A DNA stretch of 64,000 nt from Paulownia fortunei (taxonomy: Eukaryota > Streptophyta > Magnoliopsida > Lamiales > Paulowniaceae), in the NCBI GenBank assembly GCA_019321725.1, contig CM033105.1:12723632-12787631 (forward strand), read 5' to 3'. The notes below the pieces were generated by a model. The model did no database searches. It was not told where the DNA came from and was given only the letters and a program-made list of their open reading frames with translations. This document shows, in pieces, positions 23,099-36,614 of this stretch; positions within the stretch are counted from its first letter, which is position 1; each line of letters begins with the position of its first letter. The translations under genes were made by a program, and so were the position numbers.

Positions 23099-25653
23099 TA
23101 ACATGTGTCACCAAATAGATGTTTTTTATCCCTTGGCTCTTGAGTATTTTCACAAAATAGGTTTGTAGACATCTTGGAAACTTGCTTGGTGAATTCGAAA
23201 GAAAGTGAGTTAGATGGGAGCTTGATGGAGATTATTGAAAGTCTGAATGCCCAATGACCTTACAAGAACAATTTTAGACCAAAGTTTAAGATCTTAGATA
23301 TGCCTCCTGCAACTCGACCAAGGCCCTCCACAAGGAGCCCCATATTCTTGAACTCAAACCCTTGCCCTCTCATGTGAAATATGCTTATGTAGGGGATTCA
23401 AATACTTCACCAGTAATTATTTTTTCTTCATTCGCAAGTGAGATAGAAGAAAAGCTCCTTAAAATCCTATGACAGCATAAGAAGGCATTTTGGGTGGAAG
23501 ATAACTGGCGTTAAGGTAATTTTTCCATCAATTTGCATGCACAAAATATTGTTGGAGGAAAGTTGTAAACTATTGGTCAACCCCAAAGGAGATTAGATTC
23601 AATGATGCTAGAAGTGGTGAAAGCTAAGACCATCAAACTTCTTGATATAGGTTTTATCTATCCTATGCATGGGTGAGCCGAACTCAATGTGTGTCAAAAA
23701 ATAGAGGTATGGCTATTGTGCAAAATGATAATAATGAATTAATACCCACTAGAACAGTTACTGGATGAAGAGTTTGCATGGACTATAGGAAGTTGAATAA
23801 TGTAACTTAAAAAGACCATTTCTCCTCACTCTTGAGGATTAAGAGAAAACCATTTTCACTTGTCCTTATGGCATATTTACATTTAGGAGAATGTCTTTGT
23901 TATTGTAATGCACCAACTACTTTTCAAAGATGAATGATGACTATTTTCCATAACATGGTTGAGAATTTCCTTGAAATTTTCATGAATGACTTTTCTATTT
24001 TTGACTCCTCTTTTGATGCATGCTTAAGTAACCTTGATTTGGTTCTACAAAGATGTGAGGAAACTAATCTTGGTTAGAAATGGGAAAAGTGTAATTTCAT
24101 GGTGCAGGAAGGCATAGTGCTTGCACACAAAATCTTTAAAGAGGGAATTGAAGTGGATCGAGCTAAGGTGGAAAAAATTGAAAAATTGCCTTCAACAACA
24201 TCTATTAGGGTAATATAGAGTTTCCTTGGTCATGTAGGATTTTACAAATACTTCATAAGGATTTTCTAAAATCTCAAAGTCTCTTTCTAATTTTTTGGCT
24301 AAGATGCACCGTTTGATTTAAATGATGATTGTTTTTGTAGGCATTTTAGGCATTGAAAAAGAAGTTGGTCACTGCTCCAATAATGGTAGAACCCAATTAA
24401 AGTCTGCCATTCGAACTTATGTGTGATGCCAGTAATGTTGGTACTAGGGTAGTTCTTGGTCAAACAAAAGACAAGGCATTTCAAAATATTTACTATGCTA
24501 GTCATATTTTAAATGAAGCCTAACAAAATTATGCCACCACTAAAAATGAACTTCTAGTAGCAGTCTTTGCCCTTTATAAATTCTATTCTTACCTTATCAT
24601 GGCTAAGGTAATTGTGTATACTGACCACTCAGCCCTCAAATACCTTCTTGCAAAGAAAGATACGAAACCTAGGTAAATTAGATGGATTCTTTTGTTGCAA
24701 GAATTTGATCTAGGAATTAGAGACAAGAAAGGTATTGAAAATATAGTGGCTGATCACTTATCTTGAATAGAGAATCCAAGCTTTGAGACCATAGAGGATA
24801 CCTTTGTTTGGGCGGAACTTCCTATATGCTAATTCTAATACATCACTCCCTTGGTATGCTGATTTTGCTAACTATATAGTGATAAGTACTCTTCCTTCTA
24901 ATCTTACTTTACATCAAAGAAATTTTTTTTATCTAATATTAAGCATTCTGTTTGGGAAGAAACACTCATGTTCAAAGTTTGTGTGGATCACATTATTAGT
25001 CGATGTGTACCTGAAGAGTAGATGCATTCCATCTTAGACCATTACCATAATCGTGAGGTAGGTGGATATTTTGGTGTGACCAAAATAGCATCCAAGGTAC
25101 TGTAATTTGGCTTATATTGGTCCACTTTGTTTAAGAATGCATATGCTTATGTAGCTTTATGTGATAGATCTGAAAGGACTAGAGATATCTCTAGAAAGCA
25201 TGGAATGCCTGTAAATAATATTCTTCAATGTGAATTGTTTGATGTTTGGTAATGGGGCTATTTTCTAGTACTTGTTTAAATTATATATCCTTGTGGCTAT
25301 AGACTATGTATCTAAGTAGGTGGAAGTTGATGCTTTGCAAACTAATGATGCTAAAGTTGTTGTTAGATTTTTGAAAAAGCACTAGATTCGGCACATCAAG
25401 AGATATCATTAGTGATGGAGGAAAACACTTTTGTAATAAATAATTTGAAACTCTTTTGAGCAAATATGGTGTTAGATATAAGGTTACCAGTCTTTATCAT
25501 CATCATCAAATAAGTGGTCAAGTTGAGGTATCAAATACGGAATTAAAAAAGAATTTTAGAGAAAACTATGAGTGTCTCTAGAAAGGATTGCTCATTGCAA
25601 CTTGATGATGTTTTATGGGCGTATAGTACAGTATATAAAACTCCTATTGGTAT
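23099..25653 (+). pseudogene. Athila-like RT, RNase H and integrase
   Basis: In order: pre-RT spacer; RT with VCMDYRKLNN (about 23780), NAPTTFQR and an active site written FMND instead of F/YxDD (near 23985); RNase H with LMCDASNVGTRVVLGQ at about 24420, YATTKNELLAV-like and VYTDHSALKYLLAKKD at 24615-24665; then IENIVADHLS at 24735-24765. Integrase pieces run from 24990 to 25650, with REVGGYFGVTKIASKVL at 25055-25100, KHGMPV at 25200 and [17 protein letters not shown] at the end. These enzymes copied and inserted the element. Many stops and frame changes, and the FMND change, show loss of function. The second solo LTR cuts the frame at 25653. Confidence 0.9.
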
Positions 25654-28546
25654 TTTAACACCCCCACCACTAAATATAGATATTAATATAACAATAATTT
25701 TAACAAGGTAGTACATGTGTGCACATGTGTATATATATAATTTTTGTCAACTGTAGCACTTTGAAAAAAAAATGGTAAAAGTATTTTCTTACATATAACC
25801 TTGTATATAGAAAAATCATCGTTTATATAAAAAACACAACACCCATCACAGTCACACTATTTTCAAACTTATTTACTATAAAATTTCAAGAGTTATATAG
25901 GACACGACATCCTAAAGTTATAATACGATAGACTCAAAAATCAAAATAATACTCTATACTTTCGGAAAAAGTAAGGACATTTTGCATCTTGTAACCCTTT
26001 ATATATATACAACAATTTACCCAATAATAATGATTGCAAAAATGAGAATATGCCCATAGCACAACCCAGCAGGTCGTCATCCATGTACACTGATCCTTAG
26101 AACCTGTTGGAACCCCAATGGCATACCTAGTAAGTCTATGGTATCAAGTATCACCAAACTCACTTACAATGCATAAACTATATGAGCAAATGCTCAGCAA
26201 GTAAAGATTATGCATGTCAAAGAATAATCCACAATATCAAGTTGTGCATCTCAAAATGTTATGCCCACAATGCAATTCCATGCATCGAAACATTTCTCTC
26301 AAAATCATTTCTTTCTTGGGCCCCTGACCAATGCTACTATCCCATGTACTGGAAAAGAGCTTTGCACACCACCATAATCCAATGGCCAATAATGATATAA
26401 GCATGCAAATCCATGCATGCATGCTTCGGTGCACTAGTAATGGTCAGCAAAATATTTTCCTTTCTCAGAATCATGCCGTGAAATGCAAGATTTATCACAA
26501 TACTCGTATATGATGCATGCACGTACCAATGCCCATGTATGTATGCTCAACAGACATGAATACAGTAATGCGTGCCATCTGCTATGCATATATGATCTAT
26601 GGTATTACATATAAATCACACATTTACTATGTCTATGCATTGTAGTTGCAAATGAATCTTTACTTACCTTTGATCGGTTGTGTGTTACTTCTAGGTTTCT
26701 TAAGTATTACTCCCCAACCCTATATGTGAAACAATCTGTAAAAATACAAGATATCAATCACCATCCTCAATTGACAAGTTCATTATACCTAATGTAGTAT
26801 AAAAATCTTGAATCTCAATTTAATTAAACAACCTTACCACTTAGAAACTATAACCAAATACAACCTTCTACGCACCTTACTTCCACTTCTTAAATGTATA
26901 GTAACCTCACTTAATTGATGTATTTTAACTCTTATAACATCCCCCTAAAATTTAGGGATCAAATTAACCACATCTATATTGGAACATGTTAATGAACCAA
27001 ATGGGACTGATTCACAACTTCACATTTTCTTGCTGCCACATTAATTTGCATGATGATTTTGATACCCTTAGACATAATCATTCACTCCCCAATTTTTATC
27101 ACACTTAGATGACATCAAAAGTAATGTAACCATGTCATATAATGACTAAAACTCATGGATATAGCTTCCCAAGTTCAGCCCCTTCACAGTATATGAAACA
27201 GATTTTTCCTACCATGACAGTTTTGCACACTTCATGACATTAATGGTTTTGGCACCCTTAAGTATATTCAATCACTCCCAAATTTTCACCACACTTAGAT
27301 GACATATACAAAGAGATAACCAGTCATATTATTGCCAAAAATAATGTATTTAATGCTGTAAAACCAGTCCCCTTCACATAGGACACAATCTGAAATTTGA
27401 TGGAGACAGTTCTGAGCATCTCTTTAATTATCATGCCATACTGTAATTTCTAACTGATGAAAATTTATTCCAACACTCTTAAATCATACATGAACATGTA
27501 TATGATGATACCTATAGGTTTTATTCAACATACCATACACTTTTGAAGCTTAAAACACAAGAATACCGCAAGGTGACAGTTTCTAGCACAAGTGTTCTCT
27601 ATCAAGTATTTTCAACCAAAAACCCTTTCTTTGTGCACCAATGCCTATCTAATAACATCCTAACACATTTATAAATAATATTAAAATCTTAATAAGCCAA
27701 TAAACCTCAAAATAAATCTGAAAGTCATGCCAAACCCGTAGGTTAAGCTCACCTTGCAACAATTTTCTACTTGAACTTGTTTATTTCTCCTCCCCTTTGC
27801 TTGTTTTGCCTCCTTTTTCTGTTGGAATCACTTAGGACCTATTTAGAGAGATTTTTATATTTCTTTGGAAGCTAAAATGGTGCAGAAGAAGGTTCAAATC
27901 TTGGCTATTAGCTTAAGAGTGAAGAATAGGTTGAGGTGCTAGCTTGAAAAGTCTAAGCATGAGGTGGTATAAGCTTGAGGTGGCATGTAGTGGTAAAATC
28001 TAATTTTCTCCCTTATCTTGCAGCTCTAATCTTGTGTGTCTCACCTATTTTTATTTTGTTTCAACCTATCTTAGTCACCATTCATTCCCATAGGTAATTC
28101 CTAAGTCCGTTCATTCGATCTCCAAACCGATTGACATCCGATTCTTAAATGATTGTCTAGTTTGCATTTCTAAAATCATATACACATATGGACCTTATAT
28201 TATGACACTTAAATCACATTATATCATGTCTAATATCCCAAGTATGTTAATTCATGGATGTATACTTTTAAAACGCCTTGATCTAATTAAATCGAATCAT
28301 ATAAACTTACTAGTAACACCTTTAACACTTCCAAAATTATAGCATATAACCTATGAATATCCAATATATCGACCAATCTATTCTTTTTCTTATTTAAATA
28401 TAGAATTACTTAATTACATTATAGGATCTCAACCACTAACATCATGTGATAGCATTAGAAGTCTAACGATTAAGAATGTTATATATGCCATGCAGATGTT
28501 AATGATCATATTGGCTAAGTGAGTAGTGTGAAGCTTGGGTATTATA
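25654..28546 (-). mobile_element. Solo LTR, family A copy 2
   Basis: 2893 bases, starting TTTAACACCCCC and ending GGGTATTATA, flanked by GGTAT on both sides (25649-25653 and 28547-28551). It is alignable with copy 1 through its length, including the shared block AGCAAATGCTCAGCAAGTAAAG near 26190. It sits in the Athila-like integrase, and the interrupted frame resumes on the right with the expected GMSPYRLVFGKACHL-type wording. Confidence 0.88.
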
Positions 28547-28975
28547 GGTATGTCTCCATATAGGTTGGTTTTTGGTAAAGCATGCCATCTTGAACTTGAA
28601 CATGGCACATATTTGGTTATCTAAACTTTGATATGCTAGTTATATGGCAAAATAGGTTGTTGTAATTGAGTGAGATAAATGAGTTTTGTAGCCAAGCGTA
28701 TGAGGATGCCAATCTTTACCAACATGTGCTCTTGTACAACTTATGGTTTTGACTTTTTCCTAGCAAGTTGAGATCAAAGTGGTCGGGACCCTTCATAGTG
28801 ACCAAGGTTTTTCATTCTGGGGTGATTGAGTTATCTAATCTGGCAAAAAGATCTTTCAATGTCAATGGGCAAGGACTCAAGCACTATTTTGGGGGAGACA
28901 TAGTACATTAGAAGTCCCTCGTCACACTTGCCAACCCCTTGTAGAGATGATAAAGTCCAGCTAACAATTGTAACT
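28547..28975 (+). pseudogene. Athila-like integrase C-terminus
   Basis: The frame resumes after the solo LTR with YRLVFGKACHLELEHG at 28555-28610 and later KWSGPFIVTKVFHSGVIEL at 28775-28830. The latter is the C-terminal chromodomain-less tail common to Athila integrases. Stops break it near 28620 and 28670. It ends near 28900. Confidence 0.85.
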
Positions 28976-30630
28976 TAGAACTACTTCCTTTCTTTCTTTG
29001 TTTTTGGATATTTTCTTAGTCATAGTATGTTGCATCTTCATGTTGTAGGTTTAGGTTTGCTGGTCTTTCTTTTGCTTAATAGTTGTCTTGTCATTGCAAT
29101 TTCTTTTCCATGATTTCTCTTCTTGTGCATGTAGTAATAAAATTCTCAAAGGCGTATGAATCTCCTATTCTCCCCAAGGACTTATGATTTTCACCACATG
29201 CTCCATTCACCAGGAAGTTTTCTTTCCCCTATGCTCTTTAATTTTTTAGCATTGAGGATAATGTTGCATTTAATTTTGGTCATAGTTGGTATGAAATTTA
29301 GTCTTACTTTTTTTATTTTTTTTGTGCGAGCAGTGAAATTTTGTGTGATCTCTATACAATAATTGATAAAGTCTAAGAGAAAATGTGTTTCAATTATCAA
29401 TCTTCATTAGGTTTTTGTTTGAGATTGTTTGATTTATCATGATAATCGATAGCCCATGATGAATTTTCGATTGATATTGTACATGGTGCACTGAGAAGAA
29501 AGATTGCTAGTCTTGTAACATGATAATTCTTGTGTTGATTCGGTCTTTGTCAGGAATGATGAATTTCCATTGAGCACATTATATTAGGATCTTGTGAATT
29601 ATTTGCTACATGGTTACAAATTGTGTATATCTAATGACATATTTTGATCAACTTAAGGCATTCTAGAACTTGTTTGATTATCTTTTGAGGTAAAATCCTA
29701 GACAATAAGCTGACTTGGAAATAATTTAGGCTATCTTTTAATCGTTTATGCCTATCAAGCCTACCACTTTAACATCATTATCATTAGCTACCCCTTTGGG
29801 CCTTTTTCAAAAAATGGCATATGCAAAGCATATGGATGACCACCATTCAACTTTGTTTCTTTTAACTCATTATACCTACCATTGCTAGCCCAAAAAACTA
29901 TGTTATATCTGTTAAGAAAGCTTAATGTGATGTCTATGTGCACAATGTGTGTAAAAGGATCATGTGAAAACATTTTGGTCTTGAAATTCAAGCATTTGTG
30001 TGTATAAGCATGGAAGAGTTTTGAGAAAAGTAAACACAACCTACATAGATCGAAAGAATAAGTTTGGGGTTGTGAAAAAAGAATATCAAAAGAAACTTGG
30101 GAATTCAAAAAAAAACACACGAGAAAAGGAAAAAATTAAGAAAAGAAATGAAATGAAAAAGAAAGAAAAGAAGATATGAATCCCGAAGAAAATGAAAAAA
30201 CATAGAGCAGAGAAAAGTAAGAATATGCTAATACCTAGGCATTACATTACAAGCTTAATAAAGTTCAATCGATCTAAGTTTGTGAAGTTGTCTACATTAG
30301 TGGAAGAGTATAAAAAGCAAGCCTATAGAATGCCCAAAGACTTTTCAGATAATCATAAGAATCATTAGTTGGCATAATTTCCACTAAAATGCATATAGGA
30401 AACTTGAGATTGGCAAAGCACACACATACTTTCAGATTTCATGAGAAGATTGAGTTAGCATGAGTTTTGTGATATTATTTGGTTTGCTTTTGGAATGATC
30501 TCTAGATTTGTATGTGCAATATGCAATCTTTAAGGTATTTTGTTGTGTAAGCAAGATGAATTAAGCATGATCAAATTTTGAGCTTATGAGATGTTTGATT
30601 TTTAATTTTCCTTGAGGAAGATCAAAAACA
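28976..30630 (+). mobile_element. Athila-like 3' non-coding region
   Basis: Between integrase and the 3' LTR there are 1.65 kb without a recognised protein. Athila elements often have an env-like frame here, and none can be read. A strongly purine-rich stretch lies at 30050-30220. The 110-codon minus frame at 29788-30120 has no family features. Confidence 0.7.
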
Positions 30631-30652
30631 AGTTTGGGGGTAGTTGAGAAGC
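30631..30652 (+). promoter_or_regulatory. Polypurine tract, Athila type
   Basis: AGTTTGGGGGTAG just upstream of the 3' LTR is the plus-strand primer typical of Athila elements. Confidence 0.75.
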
Positions 30653-31088
30653 TGATAATTTGACATGTTTTTATACCCTCAATATCAAACTTGGTGCATA
30701 TTTCTACACATAAATTAGATGATTGCACTTAGCTTTTGATAAACCAACTTTTCATGTCGCAACACCAACTTTCCATATCAATACACATGAGACGACAACA
30801 GGCCAGAAGCAAACATATGGTTTTGCGTTGTAGTGCTATTTCGTAAAATAATTTCATCAATGTGCTTTGCATCGTGGATCCATTTCCCACGCACTTTGCA
30901 ATTGTTTTACTTCTTTTTTACTGTGAATGACGATGGAGAATGAGACATAAAAATGAGTCTATAGATACATTCCATATTAATTATAAAGATAGTCTTAGAG
31001 AGCACAAAGAAGGAGAAAAACAAGGTTTTCAAGGTCAAGGAAAGAGGATTTAACATAGAATTGCAAGATTACAAGAACAAACCAAAAT
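30653..31088 (+). mobile_element. Athila-like 3' LTR, truncated
   Basis: It starts TGATAATTTGACATG and follows the 5' LTR until about CAAGATTACAAGAACAA. Compared with the 5' copy it lacks most of the 21-bp repeat and everything after about position 630. It is cut off by copia LTR sequence at 31089. Confidence 0.8.
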
Positions 31089-32145
31089 AATTGATTAAAA
31101 TAATCCCATTATTTTTATTAATTAAATTAATTTAAGTTATGAAATTAATTTAAGCCTACTTAATTAATTGATTCAATGATTAATAAATTCACTCTCATGA
31201 GCCCCTAATCTCAATTAGTTCTAATGAAATAATGGATATTTGAAAAATTAATTCTAGCTCAAGTTATTTAATCCTAATCAATTAACTTATTTCAACACAT
31301 TAGATTAATAAAATAAGTTAGAAGTGGAGTATCCCATATTTTGTGTGACCTTTTAGTTTCAAAACTAAGCTAGTAGTGGCCTTGCAACTTTTGAAACATG
31401 TGAATATATTAATATTCTGATTATTTAGATGAATTAATTAATCCACTTGGGATTAACTCCTTAATTCTAAGAATCTCACAAGATAAGGGCAACATCTAAC
31501 AACATATCTTAACTATCTAGTCTTATGTGAAAAGAAAGCGAACATATTTTGGTTAAGAGTACCAAGCAAATACAATCTCTCCATCAACTAATCTCCCAAT
31601 TAAGTATAGGACATGGATTATTAGTCAAAATCTTATTAATAACTATGATTGTATTTCAAGTCACAAGTCTACCATGGTGCCTTAAGTCGAACAACTAGTT
31701 AATGCACTCTCATAACTAGAAAATTCTCATTCGATAAATAATATTTCCAATTGATAATTTCCAATGGGTCAGTTTGGTGTACTTGTTCTCTAAGAAGAAC
31801 TCACACATATGCACTAACATCACTATGTCAATGTCTGTGGAATGATACATCCTTCTTTTGAGCTTGCATTATGTGTATGAGTCTATCAGGCTTATCATTG
31901 ACCTATCTCAATTAACCTCTGACTCGGAACATGTTTCAAATAAAAGCCATAGAGGCATGTTCTGTGATTGCCATCATATGTGCGACTATACTCCATAGCT
32001 ATGTATGATTTAGGAAATTTATCTAATTTATAAAATAATTAAATATAAAGAAAATGCCTTTTATTGATAAACAAAACGAATAAGAATGTTTTCACAAGAA
32101 TATAAAAGCTCATCAGTAATTGGCTCATTAGATACTACTCTAACA
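31089..32145 (-). mobile_element. Angela-like copia LTR piece (minus)
   Basis: This matches the second part of the LTR family (for example AATTAATTTAAGCC blocks and GCACTAACATCACTATGTCAATG at 31816) and ends at 32145 with GATACTACTCTAACA. Its beginning is missing. It faces another LTR piece of opposite orientation at 32160. Confidence 0.75.
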
Positions 32146-32159
32146 CCAGTAAGCTAAAT

Positions 32160-34226
32160 AGTGGTGAGTTTTTATACTCTTGTAAAAGCAATCTTTTACA
32201 TTATGCTTATCAACAAAAGATATTTTCTTTATTTTCAAATATTTTGTCAATTAGATAAAGTCCCTAAATCATATATTGCATGGGGTATAGTTGTTCATAT
32301 AATGGCGATCATGACACATGCTTTTATGGCTTTGATCTTAAAATTATTTCAAGTCAGGGATTCTTTGAGATAAGATATCGAGAACCCCAATAGACTCACA
32401 CACACGATGTATACTAGAAAGGAGAATGTCTCATTAAATAGACATTGATATGGTGATGCTAGTGCATGTGTGTGGATGCTTATTAGAGAACAAGTACACC
32501 GATTGGCCAATTGGAAATTATCAATAAGAGATATTGTTTATCGAATGAAAATTTCCTAGTTATGATAGTGCATAAACTAGTCTTTTAACTTGACACACTA
32601 TGGTAACCTTATGCAGGACATCTTACACTTTGATGTATTTTCCGATTGTATGACAATCACAAGGGGTTGACATTGGGTGTATAGTCTTCGTGTGGCCTTC
32701 ACCTATTCTACTTTCCAATAGAGTACCCATCACCTATCTAGTAGAATAGGTAAATCTTCTTTGTTTTCAAAGTCTTTGATCCTGAAAACCTTGGCCAGGC
32801 ATGCAGAATATTAGATGTAGGTTTTCTAATGATTCATCAAAGAATCTATATGACTTGAAATAAAATTATAGTTATTAAGTCTAAATATGGTTTCAAGTAA
32901 TAATCTATACGCTATACTTTATTGGGAGATTAGTTGATGGAATAATTGTATTTGCATGGTACTCATAACCAAAATAGGTTTGATTGCTATTCACCTAAGG
33001 TTAGGTAGTCAAGATGCACAGTAGGTGCTTCCATTAACTAGTGAGGTTCTTGAAATTAAAGATTAATTCCAAGCAAATTAATTAATTGAATTAATTATTT
33101 GAAATATTAATATATTCATTAGCTACAAAAGTTCCAAACCCAGTGCCAGCTTAGTTGTGAACCTAAGGGGTCACACACAAAATGGGATAGTCCACTTCTA
33201 ATCTATTTTATTGATCTAAGGTGTTGGATTAAGTTAATTAATGGTGACTAATTAAATTGAGCTAAAATTAATTTAAAAAGTAAAATTAATTTTTCTAATT
33301 AAATAATAAGATTATTTAATTAGACCTAATGGTGAAGAGGGGCTTATGGGATTAAATTAATTAATTGATTGGATTAACTAATTAATAGACTTAAATGGAA
33401 GGGTGTAAATTAATTTAACTAATTTAAAAAAATAGAATTATTTTAATTAGGCCTAATTTGATTAGATAGAAACTAATTAATCAATTGATTGATTAATTAA
33501 TTAAGTTGGACTTGATTAATTGATGAAGATCAATTTATTAGACTTCAATTTATTAAAGTCTAAGCCCATGGAATTAAAAGACCCAACTAGGAGTCTTAGA
33601 AAAGAAGACCAGGGTCCTAGTCTCAGATGGAAAGGATATGAACAAGAAAGGAAAGAGGAGTCCTAATGGGATTAATGCTAGACAAGTATGTATACATACA
33701 CACTTGAGGGGCCGAATTTTATAAGCTTTTGCACTAGAACTTTTGGCCCATTCTCTCTATACTCTCTCTTGTCTTTTGTTTTCTTCTACACAAGAAAAGT
33801 CATTTCCATAAAATGGTTCCATAACCTTTTGCATCAATTTTGTTCTTCTAGCATAATTATTCCAAGAAAAAAATTACACTCCCAAAATTTAGATAAGGAA
33901 AGGGATTTTTGATTCACTAGCAAGGATCTAAAATATGTAGACTTGCCCAGCATATGGATATACTTAGAGAGAAGATAATTGAATTCCTTATAAAGCAGTT
34001 TCAAATTCAGACATAGGAATTTGGATTCTTTTTCTCCCTACATCAATCAAAGTGCTCTTAGGTATAAACTCACGAAACTATGTTTCTTTTGTTAAAGAAA
34101 TTAAATTGAATGTAACCAATTTATTTGTATTGATTCCCACGATGCAAATTTGTTTACATTTTTGTAAAAGTTTTAATTTTCTATTGTGTTACCCATTACC
34201 TATCTCAGGATATATGAAACCTAACA
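32160..34226 (+). mobile_element. Angela-like copia LTR piece (plus)
   Basis: The same family in the opposite direction: TATACTCTTGTAAAAGC at 32174 is the sense counterpart of 32090-32105. The piece runs to GATATATGAAACCTAACA at 34226, the counterpart of the family end GATCATGCAAACCCAACA. No primer-binding site follows, so it is a piece without its element. Short frames inside (32161-34240) are not proteins of known families. Confidence 0.7.
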
Positions 34227-34580
34227 TGGCCTACATATAGTCTTTCCTTATATCTCAACAGCCCTTTATTGTAAGAAAAATGTGAGAGGTTCTAAGGGTA
34301 GTAATGTATTCAGTGATGGCTCCTTTGGCTTTTTCATCGTGTTCGCAACTTTATTGTAGTTCGCCCATGCACAATGGTTGTAGGACTATCAAAGTATTAT
34401 AGGAACCCTTCTCTATATCTCTCCTTGAAAGTGCATCTACCATTTTATTTTTTGCTCATTTCTTGTACTCTATCTTATAGTCAAGTCTTAATAGTTTGGT
34501 CACATACTTGTGTTGCAAATGAGTGGAAATTTTCCACTGCAGTAGGTAAGATTGTGTTGATATGTCCTTAGATGAGCTGG
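34227..34580 (-). pseudogene. Chromovirus-like pol, RNase H end
   Basis: The minus strand reads KYVTKLLRLDYKIEYKK near 34490-34540, the end of a gypsy RNase H (compare WVTKLLGFDYEIQYKKG in chromoviruses), followed by MVDALSR-like wording. It is the continuation of 36615-37606, from which it is separated by the solo LTR. Stops are present. Confidence 0.7.
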
Positions 34581-36614
34581 TGTAATGCCCAATTCTCTCA
34601 TACATAGCCAATAATAAGCATCGTGCATGACTATGCATATAATCAATGTGCATTATCGAATTATGGCATACAAATAGTATGATTACACGAACATGAATAA
34701 TTATTATTATATGCTTCAGTTATGCTTTAACATGCATTACATGAAATATGAGATCAAACTTTTGTTTCTTGATTTAACATATTCCTTAAGTGCCTTTTTG
34801 TAGTAAAAGGTTCGATATCTCGGTTAAGAAAAATTGATATGTTGAATGGTCATGAGATGAATTATTCGTATTACTCCATACTTGTTACATTCTTAAATGA
34901 TTATTTGCCTAAATATTTGCTTGAGAAATGTTACCTTTGGCTAAAAACTAAAAGTATGCAAAATGGTGCAATTTGATTGGTTGGTTAACTAGGTTGCATA
35001 AAATCATTCTAAACCACATTGTACTTGATTATAACACCAAAGCATCAATTTTTGTCATCTCCTTAGCCCATGAACATGGCTTTTGGCCTGAGAAGACACC
35101 AAGCATGATGCAACCAATCCTCCTCCTCCACTTACCTCTCTTTAAAAGGTCAAAAAAATTATTTTCATCCATATTTTTTGTGGAAGCACCTCAAAAATAA
35201 CCAACCCTTATTCTCCTAAGTCTCTCCCAAATTTCTACACTCTCATACTCAAAAAAATTGAATTCAATCTATATGAATCCATAGAACTCAAAATAGAACA
35301 AATTTTCACCCTTTTAAGCTTGAAAACCATTGATTTTGAAGATTAATTCAAACTTAATTAAGGTATATTCTTTTTCAATGTTTCTTATGATGAATTTGTA
35401 GTATCTTAGATGGTTACATATTTTAGTATGTTTTTGTATGATTGAAAACTTAAATAGGTTACACTTATTAGTTATGTAATGGCTGCCCTAATGTTTAATA
35501 TCTTGAATTAGTAGTAAAATATGAATTAATAGTAAAATATGGAGTATGAATTATTTTTAAGGTTATGTAATTGATACGGAATTATTTACAAAAAATTGAA
35601 AAGTGTATATGAACTTTAACTAGAAGAGATTAAATAATTTATAAAAAGGATATTAAATAGTACATAATTTGATTGTGTTAGGCCTTTAGATTGATCTTTT
35701 CACTTGCTACAAGTGGACTTGAGGTAAGTTGAAACTGTCATTTGTTGTATCACAAGAATCATATAATATTGTTCATGTTTTAATGTGATTGTCATTATTT
35801 ATCAAATGATGTAATGTGTGATGCATTTATGGTTCATGAAGCATGATACTATTAAGAATATAATGAGGTTTTTGAAAAGAAAGTATGGTGCTTGCTTGAT
35901 GGTCGAGTAGACGAGGGATGCGGGAAAGATCGGCGGACCCAACAAATGGTGGCAAATACTTGAGGTTGAAAAATTAGTGTAGGAAAGCCACAATGAATGA
36001 GACAGAATACGGCTAATACGTGAGGTTGAAACACCAAGTATGGAAACCCCATATTATTTCTCTTATTGATCAATCATTATGAACAGGTTCTGAAAATCAC
36101 GGTCTATCGCTATTAGTTAGGTACCACACTTCAAGGGCCCTAAAGAATGATTTATGAAATAAAGTTATTAAATTGAATAATGCATTTAATCATTTATGTG
36201 ATTTGCATGCACGCTATTTGTTATTGCATCAATTTCACCTTACTGAGCCTTTAGCTCATTAGATTCATGTGATGCAGGTGGAAATGTACAGGTTCAGAGG
36301 TTGACTGAGTCTCTAGAGTGGCCAGATAGAGATTTGTTCATATGCCATGCTTTGAGCTGTTTTGCGGCATATTTTGAAAACTCTGTTTTATTTTTAAATA
36401 AGCTGCTATGTTATGATTTTGTAAATAGATGTACTCAGTTTTGATTTATGTTTATGTATACGGTGTGTTTAAAACAATTCAAGTTCTTTCTCTTATACCT
36501 AAAAATGGGAACTTTTATTAAAACCATAACTCTAGTATTGATTAAAATTTAACATTTCTTGACTTAACTATATCAGTTTGTTAAAGCTCTGCAGTTAGGT
36601 TAAGGGGTGTTATA
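34581..36614 (+). mobile_element. Solo LTR, family B copy 1 (gypsy)
   Basis: 2034 bases from TGTAATGCCC to GGGGTGTTATA, with an exact 5-bp duplication GCTGG (34576-34580 and 36615-36619). It has no coding region. It is related along its length to 38593-40884, but lacks about 250 bases present there near 39485-39735. It contains TGAGCCTTTAGCTCATTAG near 36245, a palindromic block common in Tekay-type LTRs. The host pol frame continues on both sides. Confidence 0.88.

Noticed and set aside
29788..30120. 110-codon minus frame as a gene
   Set aside because: Within the non-coding 3' part of the Athila-like element. No start context or conserved motif.
28976..30630. Env-like frame of Athila
   Set aside because: Expected in this position for some Athila elements, but I could not find a frame with transmembrane or coil features of that type.
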